DNA of 64,000 nucleotides from Blumeriella jaapii (Eukaryota; Ascomycota; Leotiomycetes; Helotiales; Drepanopezizaceae): positions 1,302,001 through 1,366,000 of the forward strand of contig VWND01000002.1 of the NCBI GenBank assembly GCA_009599575.1, written 5' to 3'. Position numbers and translations under genes: made by a program. A model generated the notes under the pieces. The model did no database searches. It was not told the DNA's origin and worked only from the letters and a program-made list of their open reading frames with translations. This document shows positions 45,177 to 56,836 of the stretch, one piece after another. Numbering within the stretch: the first letter of the stretch is position 1; every line of letters begins with the position of its first letter.

Positions 45177-47950
45177 TTACCCAACTTGCCTTTTTGCAAT
45201 CGTCAACTTGAACAGGTCATCAATATAGATTTTCGAGTCTTCGTCCTTCTCTGGGGCGGGGCGGGTCACAGGCTGCTGCTGATGGTCGCTTGGGGCTAGC
45301 ATTCGCATCTCGATGCCCTGCTCTGACTTTCGCCTCGGGCTAGCCACACTGCAAGGACGGCTCGAGGTTCGACGCTCTAACTTGCCTCCACTGTCGGGAG
45401 CCAGGCCATGACCTGGGGCACCAGAGTCGTGTTCCATCAGATTTTGCTCAGAAGAGTGATCACCTCTTCCCCTCGAAAGCGAGCGGGACGACTTGTCCCA
45501 AAATCTGATCTTTGACGGCCCAAGATATTCAGAGGACGATTTCGGCAAGGGGTTTCCATACATATCGACATGCTCACCCATCCCAACATCGTGCCGGCTG
45601 GCTCGTGTATCGTCAGAACCTCTTCCACCCTCTCGAGATACTTTGCGATTACTGGTACTGGAGTCATATGTGTGGGTACGTACAACATCGAGTCTGGGCG
45701 CAAACTCTCGGTGGATTGCTCTTGCAAAGTATGCATGATCCGGCGAATTCTTGTACACATGTTGTTGCGTCTGGAAAAGGCTCAGAGGTGTGAAAGTCAA
45801 CTTTCTGCCTGGCGCTCTACTATGTAGCGGTAAGATAATTCGGAAAGCAATTAGTGAAGCCGTTCCGGGAGAAGAGTGCTCGGTCGGACCACGACATGGA
45901 ACTTCGAATGGCTTCGCGATGAGTATCGAGTCAATAAACAGCGGATCCTCCATCTCCTCCTTCAAACACTCAATGGTCTTTAACACATCTTTCGCAAAGT
46001 CCCGCTCCTTCCCGTTTTTGTTGCTCGGTTTGGTAGCTTTGTATAGTTGTTTGACGCAAATGGACATGGTCTGTGAGTCCATACTTTCCAGATACTCGAT
46101 CTGCCATGGCTCCAGAGTATCAAACGGGGCCTGCATGGTCGGCAACTGGTTTTTGGCATCCTTCCGCACTAGGATATCAAACCCGCGATTTCCAACTGCC
46201 ATGGATGCACGTATAGCAAAACACGCAAGATGCACGCCCGGATCCAGAATGTGATGATCCGTAACGTAATGTCGCATGACGTTCAGTCGACGAGCCAGTC
46301 CACGAGGCCCTACTCGCAAGCTCTTTGCGAGGACTGTGACGACACTCTCAGGATTGGCAAAGCGGAAGCCAACAGATTGTAATGCTTCCGCCTCGGCTCT
46401 GCTGACTTTCTTAACAAGAAAGAGAAGCTGGCCTTTCCCTATAGACGAGTTGCTATCACGTTCCACATCAAGCATCGAACTAGCTGCCGTTGCAACACTC
46501 CTCTTCCCCTTTTTTCTGCTGCCTTTGCTGCGAGACCTGTGGTCACGACTTCGTCATAGAGTACACCCAACTTATCAATTGGCTGATGAAGATCGTTCGC
46601 GAGGTCTGCTGCCGCAAGACAAAAGAGCTCTCGGAATATGACAGAGAAGTCGTTGATGGGGGGGTTCCTTCGTCATTGAACAATACCGAATCGTCGAGAG
46701 AACCGAGACGACCCTTTACACCGGCATTTCTGATATGATATTTCATTCCAGGAAGGAGACTTGAAACTGCAAACCAGTTGCGGCTGGTTCGGAAGAGCCA
46801 AAGGAAAACTGGATGCGAAAGACCAAAGACATCGTCCATCGACTACGCAACGGTCAGCTCGGAATTGTGCATGGAGGAATTCCACAAACGCGTTCAAACC
46901 AAGCGTTTGCAATCTTCTTCGAGGGCAAAAGACCCTCGTGGGTAACCAGAAGTTTCCCATGCGCATCAAAGATGGCTGTAGCGAGGACAACTTGCTCTGC
47001 TTCCTTCGCAAGTCGCCTGTAACGTGACTGCTCCAGAAGCGTAAGGAAAAAGAGGATCATACAACACACGATCGACTGCTTAGGTCAGATAGCCCGTGTT
47101 GAAGACCGAAGCTACGTACCATCACGATAACAATCACAACTGTGGTTGACATGGACAACGCGTTGTAAGAACCCGAGTCTTTAAACTTATATCGGTAGTT
47201 CGTGCCGACAGAGGCAACCCAATGCATCCCAGATACGGCACTGGCGAGAATAAGTGCAACAAGCCCTCGCTTCCACCAGGAAGCGGTCCATGCAGACCGA
47301 AAGATGAAGAAGATGACCAAAGCTACCACACTGGCCACGATCGCAATGATCACGGCGCCCACAAATGTCCCGACATTGTAGATGCAGTCGTAATTTGCAA
47401 TGCCCGCCTGTCCGAGGAAATGCATGCCGCAGACCCCCAAGCCAGCCATGATGCCACCCAAAATCACTCGAGTGATGCTGCTCTCGTCCGACCCCACCAC
47501 CCCAAATGCGATGAAGAGGACGACTATCGGTGTGAAGAAAGATAACGTGGTGAATCCACCACTGATGACAAGTTGGATCTGCTCCTGCCCATCTCCGAGT
47601 ACAATGGCGCAGTTTCCGACGAAATGCATGCACCATATTGCTATTCCACCCATGGATATTGAACCTGCAACCAGGAGAAAGCTAGACATCTAGTCAGATG
47701 GCGGCGCGCAGCAGGTGGCATCCACTTACAAGTTATACCATCCCCTGGAGGCTGTTCTTCTCATAATGATTTCCAAGGTCGTGAAGGCTCCAATGTAGCT
47801 AACGAAGTAGGATAGAACGACGTAACCGGCTTTGAAGCTTCTCGGTACCACTACCCCTTGTAGCCTCTGTAGGTCTTCGTTTGACAACAGTTGGGGCATT
47901 GTAGAGGCGGACCGTGGTGCGAAGTTTACGCAGGATAGACGACTCGGCAT
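45177..47950 (-). CDS. MHYT-domain integral membrane signalling protein (fungal), four exons, two frame breaks
   Basis: The MHYT domain is a membrane sensor module with paired conserved Met-His motifs, proposed to bind copper and sense small gases. The N-terminal part has several membrane helices and the motifs WCMHFVGN, CGMHFLGQ and SGMHWVAS. A long cytosolic tail follows, with ATAIFDAHGKLLVT and DDVFGLSHPVFLWLFRTSRNW, typical of fungal MHYT proteins. Exons: 47950-47730, 47681-47120, 47075-46890, 46842-45177, with introns of 48, 44 and 47 nt (CTGAC or CTGACC branches, TAG/CAG acceptors). Within exon 4 the frame slips twice: at the C7 run near 46669 (one more C restores INDFSVIFRELFCLAAADLA) and at the A6 run near 46511 (one more A restores KKGKRSVATAA). 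With both, exon lengths sum to 879 codons (878 residues). The C-terminus is disordered. Confidence 0.88.
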
Positions 47951-49453
47951 CGAAAGTAGCCAGAAGTATGTATTGCATGCGAAAGGGTCATGGGAAGGTA
48001 GGTACCGTTAGAAGTAGGATATAGGAGGAGCGGAGTTGAATAATAATCGATTGCAGAGAATAGGAGGAATGGAGGTCTCGGTTTGGCTCATGGATGAATT
48101 CGATTTGAAGAAGTGGGTATCATGGCTGATAAAAACTCCAAGCAGAGTTGAAAAGGGACAATAAGAGTGACGGCGCATAGGAATAGGATGAGCAAATTGA
48201 TGGCCGGACTTCAGACCCCCCAAGCTGAGGGCGAAGTCTGTTTTATGATAGAAAGCGAACAAGTAAAAGGACAAGGAGGAATTTACCGATAGAGAGAGGC
48301 TCTGAAATTTCTGGGCGAGGAAGGAGGGGAGAATGGCAGTCGCAACTTCCACTTGACCATTCTGATCCCAGCCCAGAGATGAACTATTAGAAACAATAAG
48401 CGCTTGGGTCAGAGCATCGAGTATTCTGTACACTTTCTCGTGCCACGACTGTCCTCTGGAAGCAGAACGAAGCGTCGGGCTTCGTAGCTATAAATCTCTC
48501 GTCAGTACTTGGGTACCGGGGTCTAGGTTGTTGTTATGTCGAGAGATACTGGTATCACGACAGACCCAGCACCAGGACCTGATATCTTCTGCGATATCAA
48601 TGTAGAGGGGATGTTTCCTGTACACATGTTTAACATCAAGATTGGAGTTGTGGAGCTATGCCATCACAGATGCTCAGGTACCTGTCGTGGCAGATTGACA
48701 CGGATAAAAATGATACTTGAACCTGAATGCGGACCCCGGGATCCTTAATGGGGCGCAGGGTCCGGAGAATATCTTAAAAGCAAGTAGGCTCCATGCTACT
48801 TCGAGTATCCCCTACGTCAAGTTCTTTACAAAACAAAAAATGAGAGAACGGACATTTGGGCGACTGACTGTTTGCAACTGTGTGCAATTTCCAGACCAAT
48901 ATAGCTATCATTCCAAGGAAGTAACTTAGGTAACATCAACCTGCTTGAATTATCTCTTGAGCTCAATTGTTTAATCCTAATCGAGCATGATCTCACGAGT
49001 CAAAGTCTAACCCGAATCATTTTATGTAACCCCTATAGCGAACTAGATATCTAAGCGTACTTCGCATGTTCAGTAAGGCGTGCTACAAGGCAAAGTATCA
49101 TGGATAGCATGCTTGAGGTCTGGTTATAGTGCACTTCTCCTTGATTCTCTAACGTGAATACGTAGGTGCTCAAAAGCTCTCTTCCAAGCTCGGAAACACC
49201 AAGTAGCGTAAGCGATCAAAAACAAATAGCAAAGAACTATTAAACGACAAGCTTAAGGTAGACCATTAACAACTAGGCAATGTAAAAGAAGACTTTATCA
49301 CAACAAAGCCAATATCTCAAGAGAGGTGAATGCCTTTTGCCAAGGACCTATCCATCCACTTTGTCATTCACGACACTCTCAAATCGCGAAAGATATCGCA
49401 TCCACCATCACCTCCCAGATCTAGTTTCCAACCCGCAGGAAATTTACTACACC
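47951..49453. other. Divergent intergenic region between the MHYT gene and the small Cys-motif gene
   Basis: About 1.5 kb. A 141-codon minus frame (48433-48008) is probably 5' UTR or chance: it lacks homology I can recognise and has no intron evidence. Nothing else is supported. Confidence 0.45.
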
Positions 49454-50127
49454 ATGGACATCTCAACCACAGCCCCAGATCGCTCTCAATCTCCTACCAG
49501 CGAGAAGATACGAGCCAAGGCCCAGAGTGCACTCTACAATTACACCAATGCCTACGTCACCGAGACCGTGGCTTTCTTCGAGGACAGGCTCTTCGAGGAG
49601 GAGTACGCGGAGCTTTCGGAGGCGCAGATGAGGTGGCATGTTCAGCGCTGGCTGTGGAACTTTCTCTGTGAGCTTACTTTACACCGCCTATTCGGGACTT
49701 AGATTACTAACGAGAAACAGTTCCGGACGATGAAGAGAGCTTTCCAAAGGCACCGCCGCCGGAAGCCAGAGCTGCGTCAACTGCGGAGAAAAAGACGCCA
49801 GAGGTGAAGATCAGGAAAGCATCGCGGCGAGGCGAAGCCAAGTCAAGCAAGATCACCCAAATGGAAACGATCCCAGAGGAATCAGAGGGGGAGGAAGAGC
49901 AGAGGCATAGCGCGGAAAGAACAGTCGATGCTAGGCATGCCTCTGTGATTGCAATTGCTGGCGTTGCGTCTTGTGCGGTGTGTGGATCCCGCGCTCATCG
50001 AGACATGGAATGTACCTCCAAAGTTATCCACGAGCGAGTCCTTGATTGTTCCGTCTCAAGCCACGGGCTGTATGTTTTTGGGATGGCGGATGGTTGTCCT
50101 AAATGTAACGAGGCTAGAGTACAATAA
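49454..50127 (+). CDS. Small hypothetical protein with a Cys-rich C-terminal motif, two exons
   Basis: Exon 1 is 49454-49667 and exon 2 49721-50127, separated by a 53-nt intron (donor GTGAGC, branch ACTAAC, acceptor AACAG). The total is 207 codons, with no break. The N-terminal part is helical and aromatic (YVTETVAFFEDRLFEEEYAE, MRWHVQRWLWNFLF). The middle is charged (EESEGEEEQ). The C-terminus has CAVCGSRAHRDMEC, then DC and CPKC near the end, spaced like a zinc-binding site. I do not recognise the family. The start chosen (MDISTTAPDRS) has ACC ATG G context; the frame is open further upstream to ATG 49337. Confidence 0.72.
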
Positions 50128-50405
50128 GCCGGAAGTAGTGCGAGGAGGGTGCACTTGTGATGGAGACATGGCGACGATTATAGCTACTAAACTTGCCTCA
50201 GCTATGATCTTTGCATGTATGAAGAGGTGCCAGGAGACCAGCGGTGCAATGATGCCATAAGGCCATGACTGTAAGACCACATAGGGCTTTTGTGTCAGGG
50301 TTCTGCGTGACAATAACGACATTGCAACCATTCGCTGCCATGAAAAAGCAGAGATGGTTCTGTTTCCCCGTTTTTCCACCCTTCGAAATCACCGCTCATC
50401 CATAC

Positions 50406-51562
50406 CTAGTGACGCAAGGTCATGGACTGTCCCTTCTGCTCTCCGCTTCTCAACATCTTCTCCAGGATCTCCAGATCGACCAGAGCTTCTTCAGGAGACT
50501 GAGCCGGAAGAGGTCTCCCATCAATGAGGCTCTGCGCCCAGGCTCTGACCTCTTGCTTGACACCACTGCCCTCGTCCTTGAACTCTGTCTCCGTAAAGTT
50601 CTTGTCACTCTCCTGTCCTAGGCGAACGATGACTTTGTCCCTCACGTGAACCGTCACACTGCCCTTCTCACAAGCTATGGTGTACTCGCTCCCCGAGAGA
50701 GTCGTACCAAAGCAAACAGAAAATGTGCCTGTGACTCCAGACTTCGTCTGCCATATTGAATCGACAGTATCAACGGGAGCAAGGTGCTCTTGTAGGAGAT
50801 GCGTATAAGCGGAAAGAGTCGTAGGCTTTGCTTCTTCGCCCAACAACAACCGGGTCCCAGCCACATAATGGACGCCGCCGTCAAGAAGAAAGCCTCCTTG
50901 ATACTCCGGCTTCTTGCGCCAAGAAGTCTCTGCACTGATTAACTCACTACACTTATTACCCTGCAACTGACCTCACCAAAGTATTTCCCTCCCTTCTTGA
51001 CACAGCCAGCTTGCTTAATTCTGAAGCCCAGGACTCTACCGAGCTTCTCAACCTCCTGTCTGCCAAAACCGAACGAGTCCAAGAAGCGAAAGTTCTCTGC
51101 GACGGCCCAGGTTGCACCATTCTTGACCTTGTCGCTCCTGTAGAAATGGATCAACTGCTCCGCACGCTTGACGTCGCCTGCGATGGGCTTCTCCGAGAGG
51201 ACATGCTTGCCGGCAATCAAAGCAGCTTCAATGTACTCAGGCTGTGCAAGAATTGGGAGGGCAACAATGACGGCTGTGATGTCTTCGCGGAGCAGTAGGT
51301 CATGGTATGTATTTCCCGCACCGGAGTCGTCGGAGTAGAGGTCAACGCCAGTATCCAGAGCCTGTGCAGACTTTCGAGAGCGCGAATAGATGGCCTTGAG
51401 AGTGAGCTGTGGACAAGCTTTGACGGCGGGCTCAAGAAGACGGCGGGGTCAGCACTGATTTCCGAAGTTACTGATTTTGCTGAGGGCATTGATCTGAATA
51501 CTCACCAAGTGTTCTTCTGTTACGAAGATACCGCTTCCGATGATAGCGACTCCCAGAGACAT
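50406..51562 (-). CDS. Gfo/Idh/MocA-family NAD(P)-dependent oxidoreductase, three exons
   Basis: These enzymes oxidise or reduce sugars and related compounds with a Rossmann-bound NAD(P). The N-terminus MSLGVAIIGSGIFVTEEHL has the GxGxxx nucleotide loop. Next come LKAIYSRS, HVLSEKPIAGD (the EKP motif that holds the catalytic Lys), then the C-terminal domain with YQGGFLLDGGVHYVAG (catalytic Asp/His region). Exons: 51562-51506, 51430-50977, 50929-50406. Intron 1 is 75 nt (GTGAGT..TTGAG, branch CTGAC) and intron 2 is 47 nt (GTGAGG..GCAG; a donor 3 nt later is nearly as good). The total is exactly 345 codons (344 residues), the usual family length, and unbroken. The substrate cannot be told from sequence. 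It ends about 280 bp from the tail-to-tail neighbour at 50127. Confidence 0.9.
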
Positions 51563-52104
51563 TTTGAGCGGTGGTCTGGTGGGTTGGTGCCGAATAATCA
51601 ATGGAGGGGTCCTTCAAATCAGGATAATCACTGGATGAGGGCATGGGCGACCCGGATACATACAGAACTTGCAAACAATTGCGTTTAATCTAGCATCGAA
51701 CAAAATTTAAAAAAAAAGATCGCAGTAAGTAAGAAATCCAAACTGATTCAGGATGCCTGGCTACGAATCTATGATGGCTCGGTTACGTGTGAGACAGATG
51801 AGAACGCCGGCCCATGGTTGGCCCACTTGCTGCTATTCTTCTGGCCTCGGAAGCGCCACGAATCGTGCAGCCAGTTCCATTAACAGGCACGAAAGATAAA
51901 GCCAGCGCTTCGCAGGGCGGCAGTGACATTCTGAGGCCAATCACGACGTGACGTTGTTGAGGTATGTCGTGACTTGGCTGGCTACCCATTAATTGTACCG
52001 TAGATACGCTTGTTTCTTTCTCTGATTCGGAGCCTCGCGACATCGATCACATACTGTACTCAGATTTCGGAGATTTCAGTAGCCAGGAACGCGGACTGGT
52101 CTCT
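51563..52104. other. Intergenic region upstream of the oxidoreductase
   Basis: Promoter region of the minus-strand oxidoreductase and decayed 5' part of the plus-strand cytochrome pseudogene. No separate gene is seen. Confidence 0.4.
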
Positions 52105-53171
52105 ATGGCAGCATCGCTGTTCGGCTGCACGAGAGCAGCAAGTAATGGAACCGCAACAGGCTCGACTCTCTCGGCCAGAGATGGGAACATCAGCTTCGCC
52201 CTTGATATTCCCCGAGATGAAGAGAGCAATGAGCTGTACTTCATGATGCAAGCACCGACGTTCAGCACCTGGATAGTGAGTTCCACGATCTCTCGACACG
52301 AAAAGAAGAACTGACTGGCACATAGGCTATCGGATTGTGGGGAACGACGAGATGAAGAACTCCTTCATGTTTATGGCATACGCCGACTCCACTGGCAAGA
52401 AAATCACTCTCAGCCCCCGGCTCTCATACGACCACGTCGAGCACAACGCAAACCTCGGACGAATCTGACCGTGACTGTGGCCTGCCCGCCCATGCTGTGT
52501 TGATGATTCTCGTACTCATCGGGCTCAAGCCGCTCGCAACAGTTATTTCGCGGATTCCCAAGAGCCCGAGATGGCATGGAGTGGCACAGACGATGTCTGC
52601 AATTGTAGCCATTATCGGCACTGGTGTTGGGATTTATGCCGGTTAGATTACACTCGGGTAAGTTCTCGAAAAATTAGGACACTTGAATTGATTCTAACAT
52701 CTTTCACAGACTAAGCATATCTAATCCGCCTGCTAAATCTTTTGCACAATCAACATTGGCTCCTTGATCGGCTGATGAGTCTTGGGGTTTGTGCACTACT
52801 GAATCAACGAACGGACGCAAGCCACTACTTAATTTGCACCCGTACACGTCTGGCTCGGCAGACTCATCCTCCTAGCAGGATTTTTCGACGGCTTCCTCGG
52901 ATTTCTTCTCGCGCCGAATCCCAAATGTAACTAGGCACAACTGGCGTACGTGCTTCGCGTGAATATTGTTGCTACTTCGCCCCTCTTCTGGAAATTCCAC
53001 AAGGACAGTGAGAAGAAGTTTGTGCCTAGCGACGGATCTGGCGGTTATCAGTCATAGCCGTGGACCAGAAGCGGTTCGACGGCGCAGAGCGTTATCAGTT
53101 TGAACCAGATGCGCTATCCCTCCCAGGGAGTGAATCATCAGCAGCCTACACAGGGTATGCAGTTCTTCTGA
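52105..53171 (+). pseudogene. Decayed DOMON / cytochrome b561 membrane protein gene
   Basis: Intact members have an extracellular haem-binding DOMON domain followed by five or six cytochrome b561 helices and act in transmembrane electron transfer. Here the DOMON part reads ISFALDIPRDEESNELYFMM then TFSTWI, an intron (52278-52325), and AIGLWG followed by a frame break before NDEMKNSFMFMAY and ITLSPRLSYDHVEHNANL. Helices follow in other frames: HAVLMILVLIGLKPLATVIS, QTMSAIVAIIGTGVGIYAG and VHVWLGRLILLAGFFDGFLG, with an intron at about 52664-52711. In the last segment stops stand at VHY*INERTQATT*FAPVH; TGA and TAA fit C-to-T changes from CGA and CAA. No convincing signal peptide or start remains. 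The number of lesions makes this a true pseudogene, unlike the single-base breaks elsewhere. Confidence 0.8.
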
Positions 53172-54640
53172 TGGGCGTGAAAATAAGGGACTGAGGGAAC
53201 TGGTGTGTAAAGGTGCATTGGAGTCAGTCTCAGGGCATGATCAGTTGGGACATATACAGCCGATATCCATAGGATAACTCGAAGACTTTCATAGGAAAAC
53301 TCGCCAGCATTGCGTCTTATTCACAACATGGCACTCCGGCTTTCTTTAATGCTCAGTCTTGCCTTGGAGTTTGCCAATTTGCGGTCTATCTCTTATGAAG
53401 AATATTGTAGGAAAGAACAATACTTGATAAAGCTGGTATCACAGTGTCTTGCTCACTTTTGTTTTCCAAGGCATACATTCTTGCCCAGCTCAGTGAAATC
53501 TTACCGTGTGGCATGTAGATTTGCCAATCTCGCATACCAAGCGGCTGGAAGGGCACGGCATCAGGAGGTAAAATATCTTACAGTACTGTAGATACTGTAG
53601 ATACCTTACGGGAACTTGCGGTTTTGGAAGCGCCTGGTCACGTTAGGCCTCGTGACACCGTGTGGAAACGGTGTGTAGGGAGCTCGCTTACGACGCTCTC
53701 TCGTAGCAAATACATGCACCATCGGAACCACGTCGACCTCGATTTACGTAGTACATCTTGTACAGTACCTACATCGTACTTACGTACAGTAAATACTACT
53801 GTACTTCTATGGTACACAGTACGTACTGTACTGGCCAGTTATCCGCGCATGCCTTATCGTGGCCGGCCGAACTTTAGCTAATGTAGCTCAACGAAGAGAC
53901 TTCACATGTTTACATGGAGCAGCCCGGGATTCTACGCCTCTCTCGTAAATCCAAATCCCAATCCGCAACAACACGTGCTGCTCCGGTACCTTCGCCACGA
54001 AGCCGCTTGAGAGGAGAGACCGTGAAGACAGGTGCAGCAAAACCTCGTCATAGGGGTCCTTTTGAGAAAGGTATCTTTCTACTGCATCATCGTAAATCCC
54101 CTTTTCTCAAGGAATCGACAGGGGGGCCTATCTACGCTGTAGATTTCCGTAAGAAAACCTTCTCTCGATGGACCTAAGGATACCTTTCGGAAATCCTTGT
54201 TTCGGCCTGCAAAAGCAACACCTTCATCGAGGTTTCACTCAGCACACCCGTGTTATTTAGGTTCGCTGAATTGCATACCCCTATGGGGCGATGTCGGCTT
54301 GGCTGTGGCTATGGTATCGACAGTAGCTTCAGGTTAAAAAATGGAGACGCTTCATCGCCTTGTGCGCTTTAGACAGCCACTTTTCCCGTCATCTGGCCCA
54401 TTCTTTAACTCTTGTTTCTCTGCGGCTGCGACCCTATCCACTTTCACGTCTTCTGCTCTGTACTGTGTACTTCAGTCCTACTTCTGCTCCGGTCACTTTT
54501 AAGAATTGACACCGCCCCACAGGGGTACTACATCTACCTAGGTAGGGACCTAGGAAACCCAAAGAAGGCCCCCTACATACTTCTTTCTGCCTATGCCGAT
54601 GGAGGCGATAGGTAGGTAATGTTCGAGCCGAGCCATAATT
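53172..54640. other. Intergenic, no supported gene
   Basis: GTACTGTAGATACTGTAGATAC at 53582-53603 and several GTACAGTA-type motifs at 53758-53832. A plus frame at 53914-54177 (87 codons) has no recognisable features. Confidence 0.5.
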
Positions 54641-55396
54641 CACATCAGGTCCCAATTCTTCCTCTTCCTTAGTCCCTGATCGGTTGTCCCCTGCCTTCCT
54701 CTTGAGCCTGTCGCGGGTGGACTCGGGACCTTGGCGCTTGGGTTGAGCAGCACCCCCCGCAGCATTCGATGTGCCAGTCTCTCGACATGGTGTCTCTTCG
54801 TTCCATCTTGCAGGCCAAGCAGCGTGGTAGCATCAGCGACCTCGGTCGTCCGGCCCCAGTTAGATCGTACCCGCCGAATCCAGGGTTCTCGTAAATCCTC
54901 GCAGATAGAAGCGATGCGAGAGTTTGCTGTCGCTTGTAAATGTGGAGCCGATCCAGCAAAGAGTATGAGGAAAAGGGAAAGGAATGTCACATCGCGAGAA
55001 CCAAAGCCGGAGGATTGGAACCACATGATAGCACGAGTAAGTGGCAACTGGAAGACAGTGCCACCGGAACGGACCGAGACTACCTATCTGACGCCAATCG
55101 CTCGCGGGAATCCAATACCAAACCCTCGGGCTAACAACGCCTCGGCGACATGCGGGGTCACGCATAGCACAGCTGAGAAGTGACTTCGTTCGAGTGTCAG
55201 GATGTGCAATGGGTTGGGAACGAGGTATGCACATACTGGTAGCTGGACTGTAGTTGGATTCGTTTCCATCTGCAGAGAGATCTCCATCATGACTAGCGTT
55301 CGTCCATCCGGCACGTAGGGCATGTCAGGAGTAGAATGAGTGGCGGTCGTGAGGGTAGACAGCGCTGAACTCGTCGCCTGAAGTCAGCCTCGACTT
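54641..55396. other. Intergenic, overlapping open frames of doubtful meaning
   Basis: A minus frame (55047-54640, 135 codons) and a plus frame (54731-55183, 150 codons) overlap over most of their length. Neither shows a domain, a clear intron or a start context that would favour it. I leave this stretch unassigned. Confidence 0.4.
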
Positions 55397-56323
55397 CTAA
55401 GCTTCTCTTATCTTGCTCTTCGTAGCGATTAGCAAACTTCCCGCGCTCGAGACGCCGCGAAGTACTGTACTAACCAGTGAGGCCAGGATCGCCTGGACAG
55501 TGGCTTGGTGATCAACAACTGGAGCCTGAGCAATCGCTGCAGGCTGGGCGACGGCCGGGTCTCTGACCTTGGCCTTCATAGCAATTAGCATGTTCGTGCG
55601 CTTGGCAAACCAGGAGGTACTGTACTAACCAGCGAGTTGAGGATTCGACGGATAGTGGCGTGGTGAACGATATCTGGCTCATCTTCGCCAATGACTGCAA
55701 TACTGGTCAGGCATCTTTCTCCAACGAGTTGCGTACATCTGATTGAACTTACTGATGATCTCAGGCTTCTTCACGAATTTGCCATTGACTCTCTCCAAGC
55801 CCGACTCTTTCGCGCGCTGCTTGTAACGCTTCTTACGACCAGCTGCAGTCAAAGGCCCGGAGCGCTTTCTCTTGAGGGCACTCAACTTGCGCTTCTCCTT
55901 TTCAGCGGCCTCGGCTCTGCTCTTCGTGACGATCCATTTTGGCTCCCAGTAGTTGAATTCATCTTCTGGCTCGCCGAGAGTGAATCCATCGTCAGGAAGG
56001 TCCGAGTTGTCATAGTCAAAAAGACTGTTCTCTGGGAGCTGGTCGTGTTTGCCGTGGCCCTATTGCGGTGTCAATGTCCGTTCGAGAGAGGAGACGGGAC
56101 ACAGCTCTTACCAATCGTCAATCCAAGGTGTGAGGGCTGGGTATAGACCAGGAGACTCTTTTGGAAGACGTCTCTTGGGGGGCGGCGAGTAGAGACCCGG
56201 GAAAAGGCCGAGAACGGGTTCATCGCCTTGGGCAGCGGTGTACTCTCGGGTGCGGTAATTATTGAGATTGAGAAGAGACGCCACGGCCGGATCTGGATTG
56301 AATATTGGTCTGGCGGAAGCCAT
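55397..56323 (-). CDS. Unknown basic, probably nuclear protein with a duplicated exon-intron unit
   Basis: Not recognised. Exons: 56323-56112, 56059-55753, 55694-55630, 55573-55475, 55417-55397. The introns have good signals (GTAAGA..ATAG; GTAAGT..CTGAC..GCAG; two GTTAGTACAGTAC..GCTAAT..GAAG). The N-terminus reads MASARPIFNPDPAVASLLNL with YPALTPWIDDW. The middle is acidic (FDYDNSDLPDDGF, EFNYWEPKWIVTKSRAEA), then strongly basic (KRKLSALKRKRSG, AAGRKKRYKQRAKESG), suggesting a nuclear protein that binds nucleic acid or chromatin. Introns 3 and 4 and the exon ends before them (HHATIRRILNSL and HQATVQAILASL) are copies of each other. Exons sum to 704 nt: one base is missing, most simply a G at the intron 1 acceptor (AG|GGCC to AG|GGGCC). 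Confidence 0.7.
55418..55680 (-). repeat. Tandem exon-intron duplication
   Basis: Each unit ends an exon with CTG|GTTAGTACAGTAC and contains an intron of 56 or 57 nt ending TGCTAATYGCTAYGAAG. Unit A intron: 55629-55574. Unit B intron: 55474-55418. The exon parts encode H(H/Q)AT(I/V)..IL.SL in both. Confidence 0.85.
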
Positions 56324-56836
56324 GGTTGTATCGTTGTATCGTGGTGTCTGAGTTGTGTGTGATTCTGGGAACGAGTGGATGAATGCAGAATTTCTTGAGC
56401 TTCAGAAACGACAACGAGGGTGGAGATAGATAGAGGCATCGCAACGAAGTAGTTAATAAGAGGAGAGATGATACATGCGACAATGCGAAGGAGGAACAAT
56501 TTCACGAGGAACAATACTTGGGCTCGGCTATTCTGGCGAAGTCCCACCACAATAGGAACAAACCCATTTCCGAAGCGAAGCGAGACAACCACTCCAACCA
56601 CTTACCTATCCACCCATAACGGCAATACTAGGTCAAAAGATAGTGGACCCAAATATAGGAGCTTTGGTGAATCTCGTTCGTGTTGTAAAGGAACAAGGCG
56701 AAAAGACTAGATAGTTATGAATAAAATCTCTTTTGTTCCGCTCTTGCCTGACTGTGCTTCGACCAAGGACCGTCTCGTAGCCAGGGAGTATATCCCATAT
56801 ATGAGCTAGAAAAAAAACTTCAATTGGCGTAACACA
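56324..56836. other. Intergenic region
   Basis: Promoter of the minus-strand unknown gene and 3' flank of the thioesterase gene. No further gene is seen; overlapping frames at 56601-56071 belong to another frame of the neighbour. Confidence 0.45.

Noticed and set aside
48008..48433. 141-codon minus-strand frame upstream of the MHYT gene
   Set aside because: No motif, Ser/Phe-rich from local composition, and located where the MHYT promoter and 5' UTR should be.
54640..55183. Two overlapping frames of 135 and 150 codons
   Set aside because: Opposite strands over the same DNA, no domain, no supporting introns.
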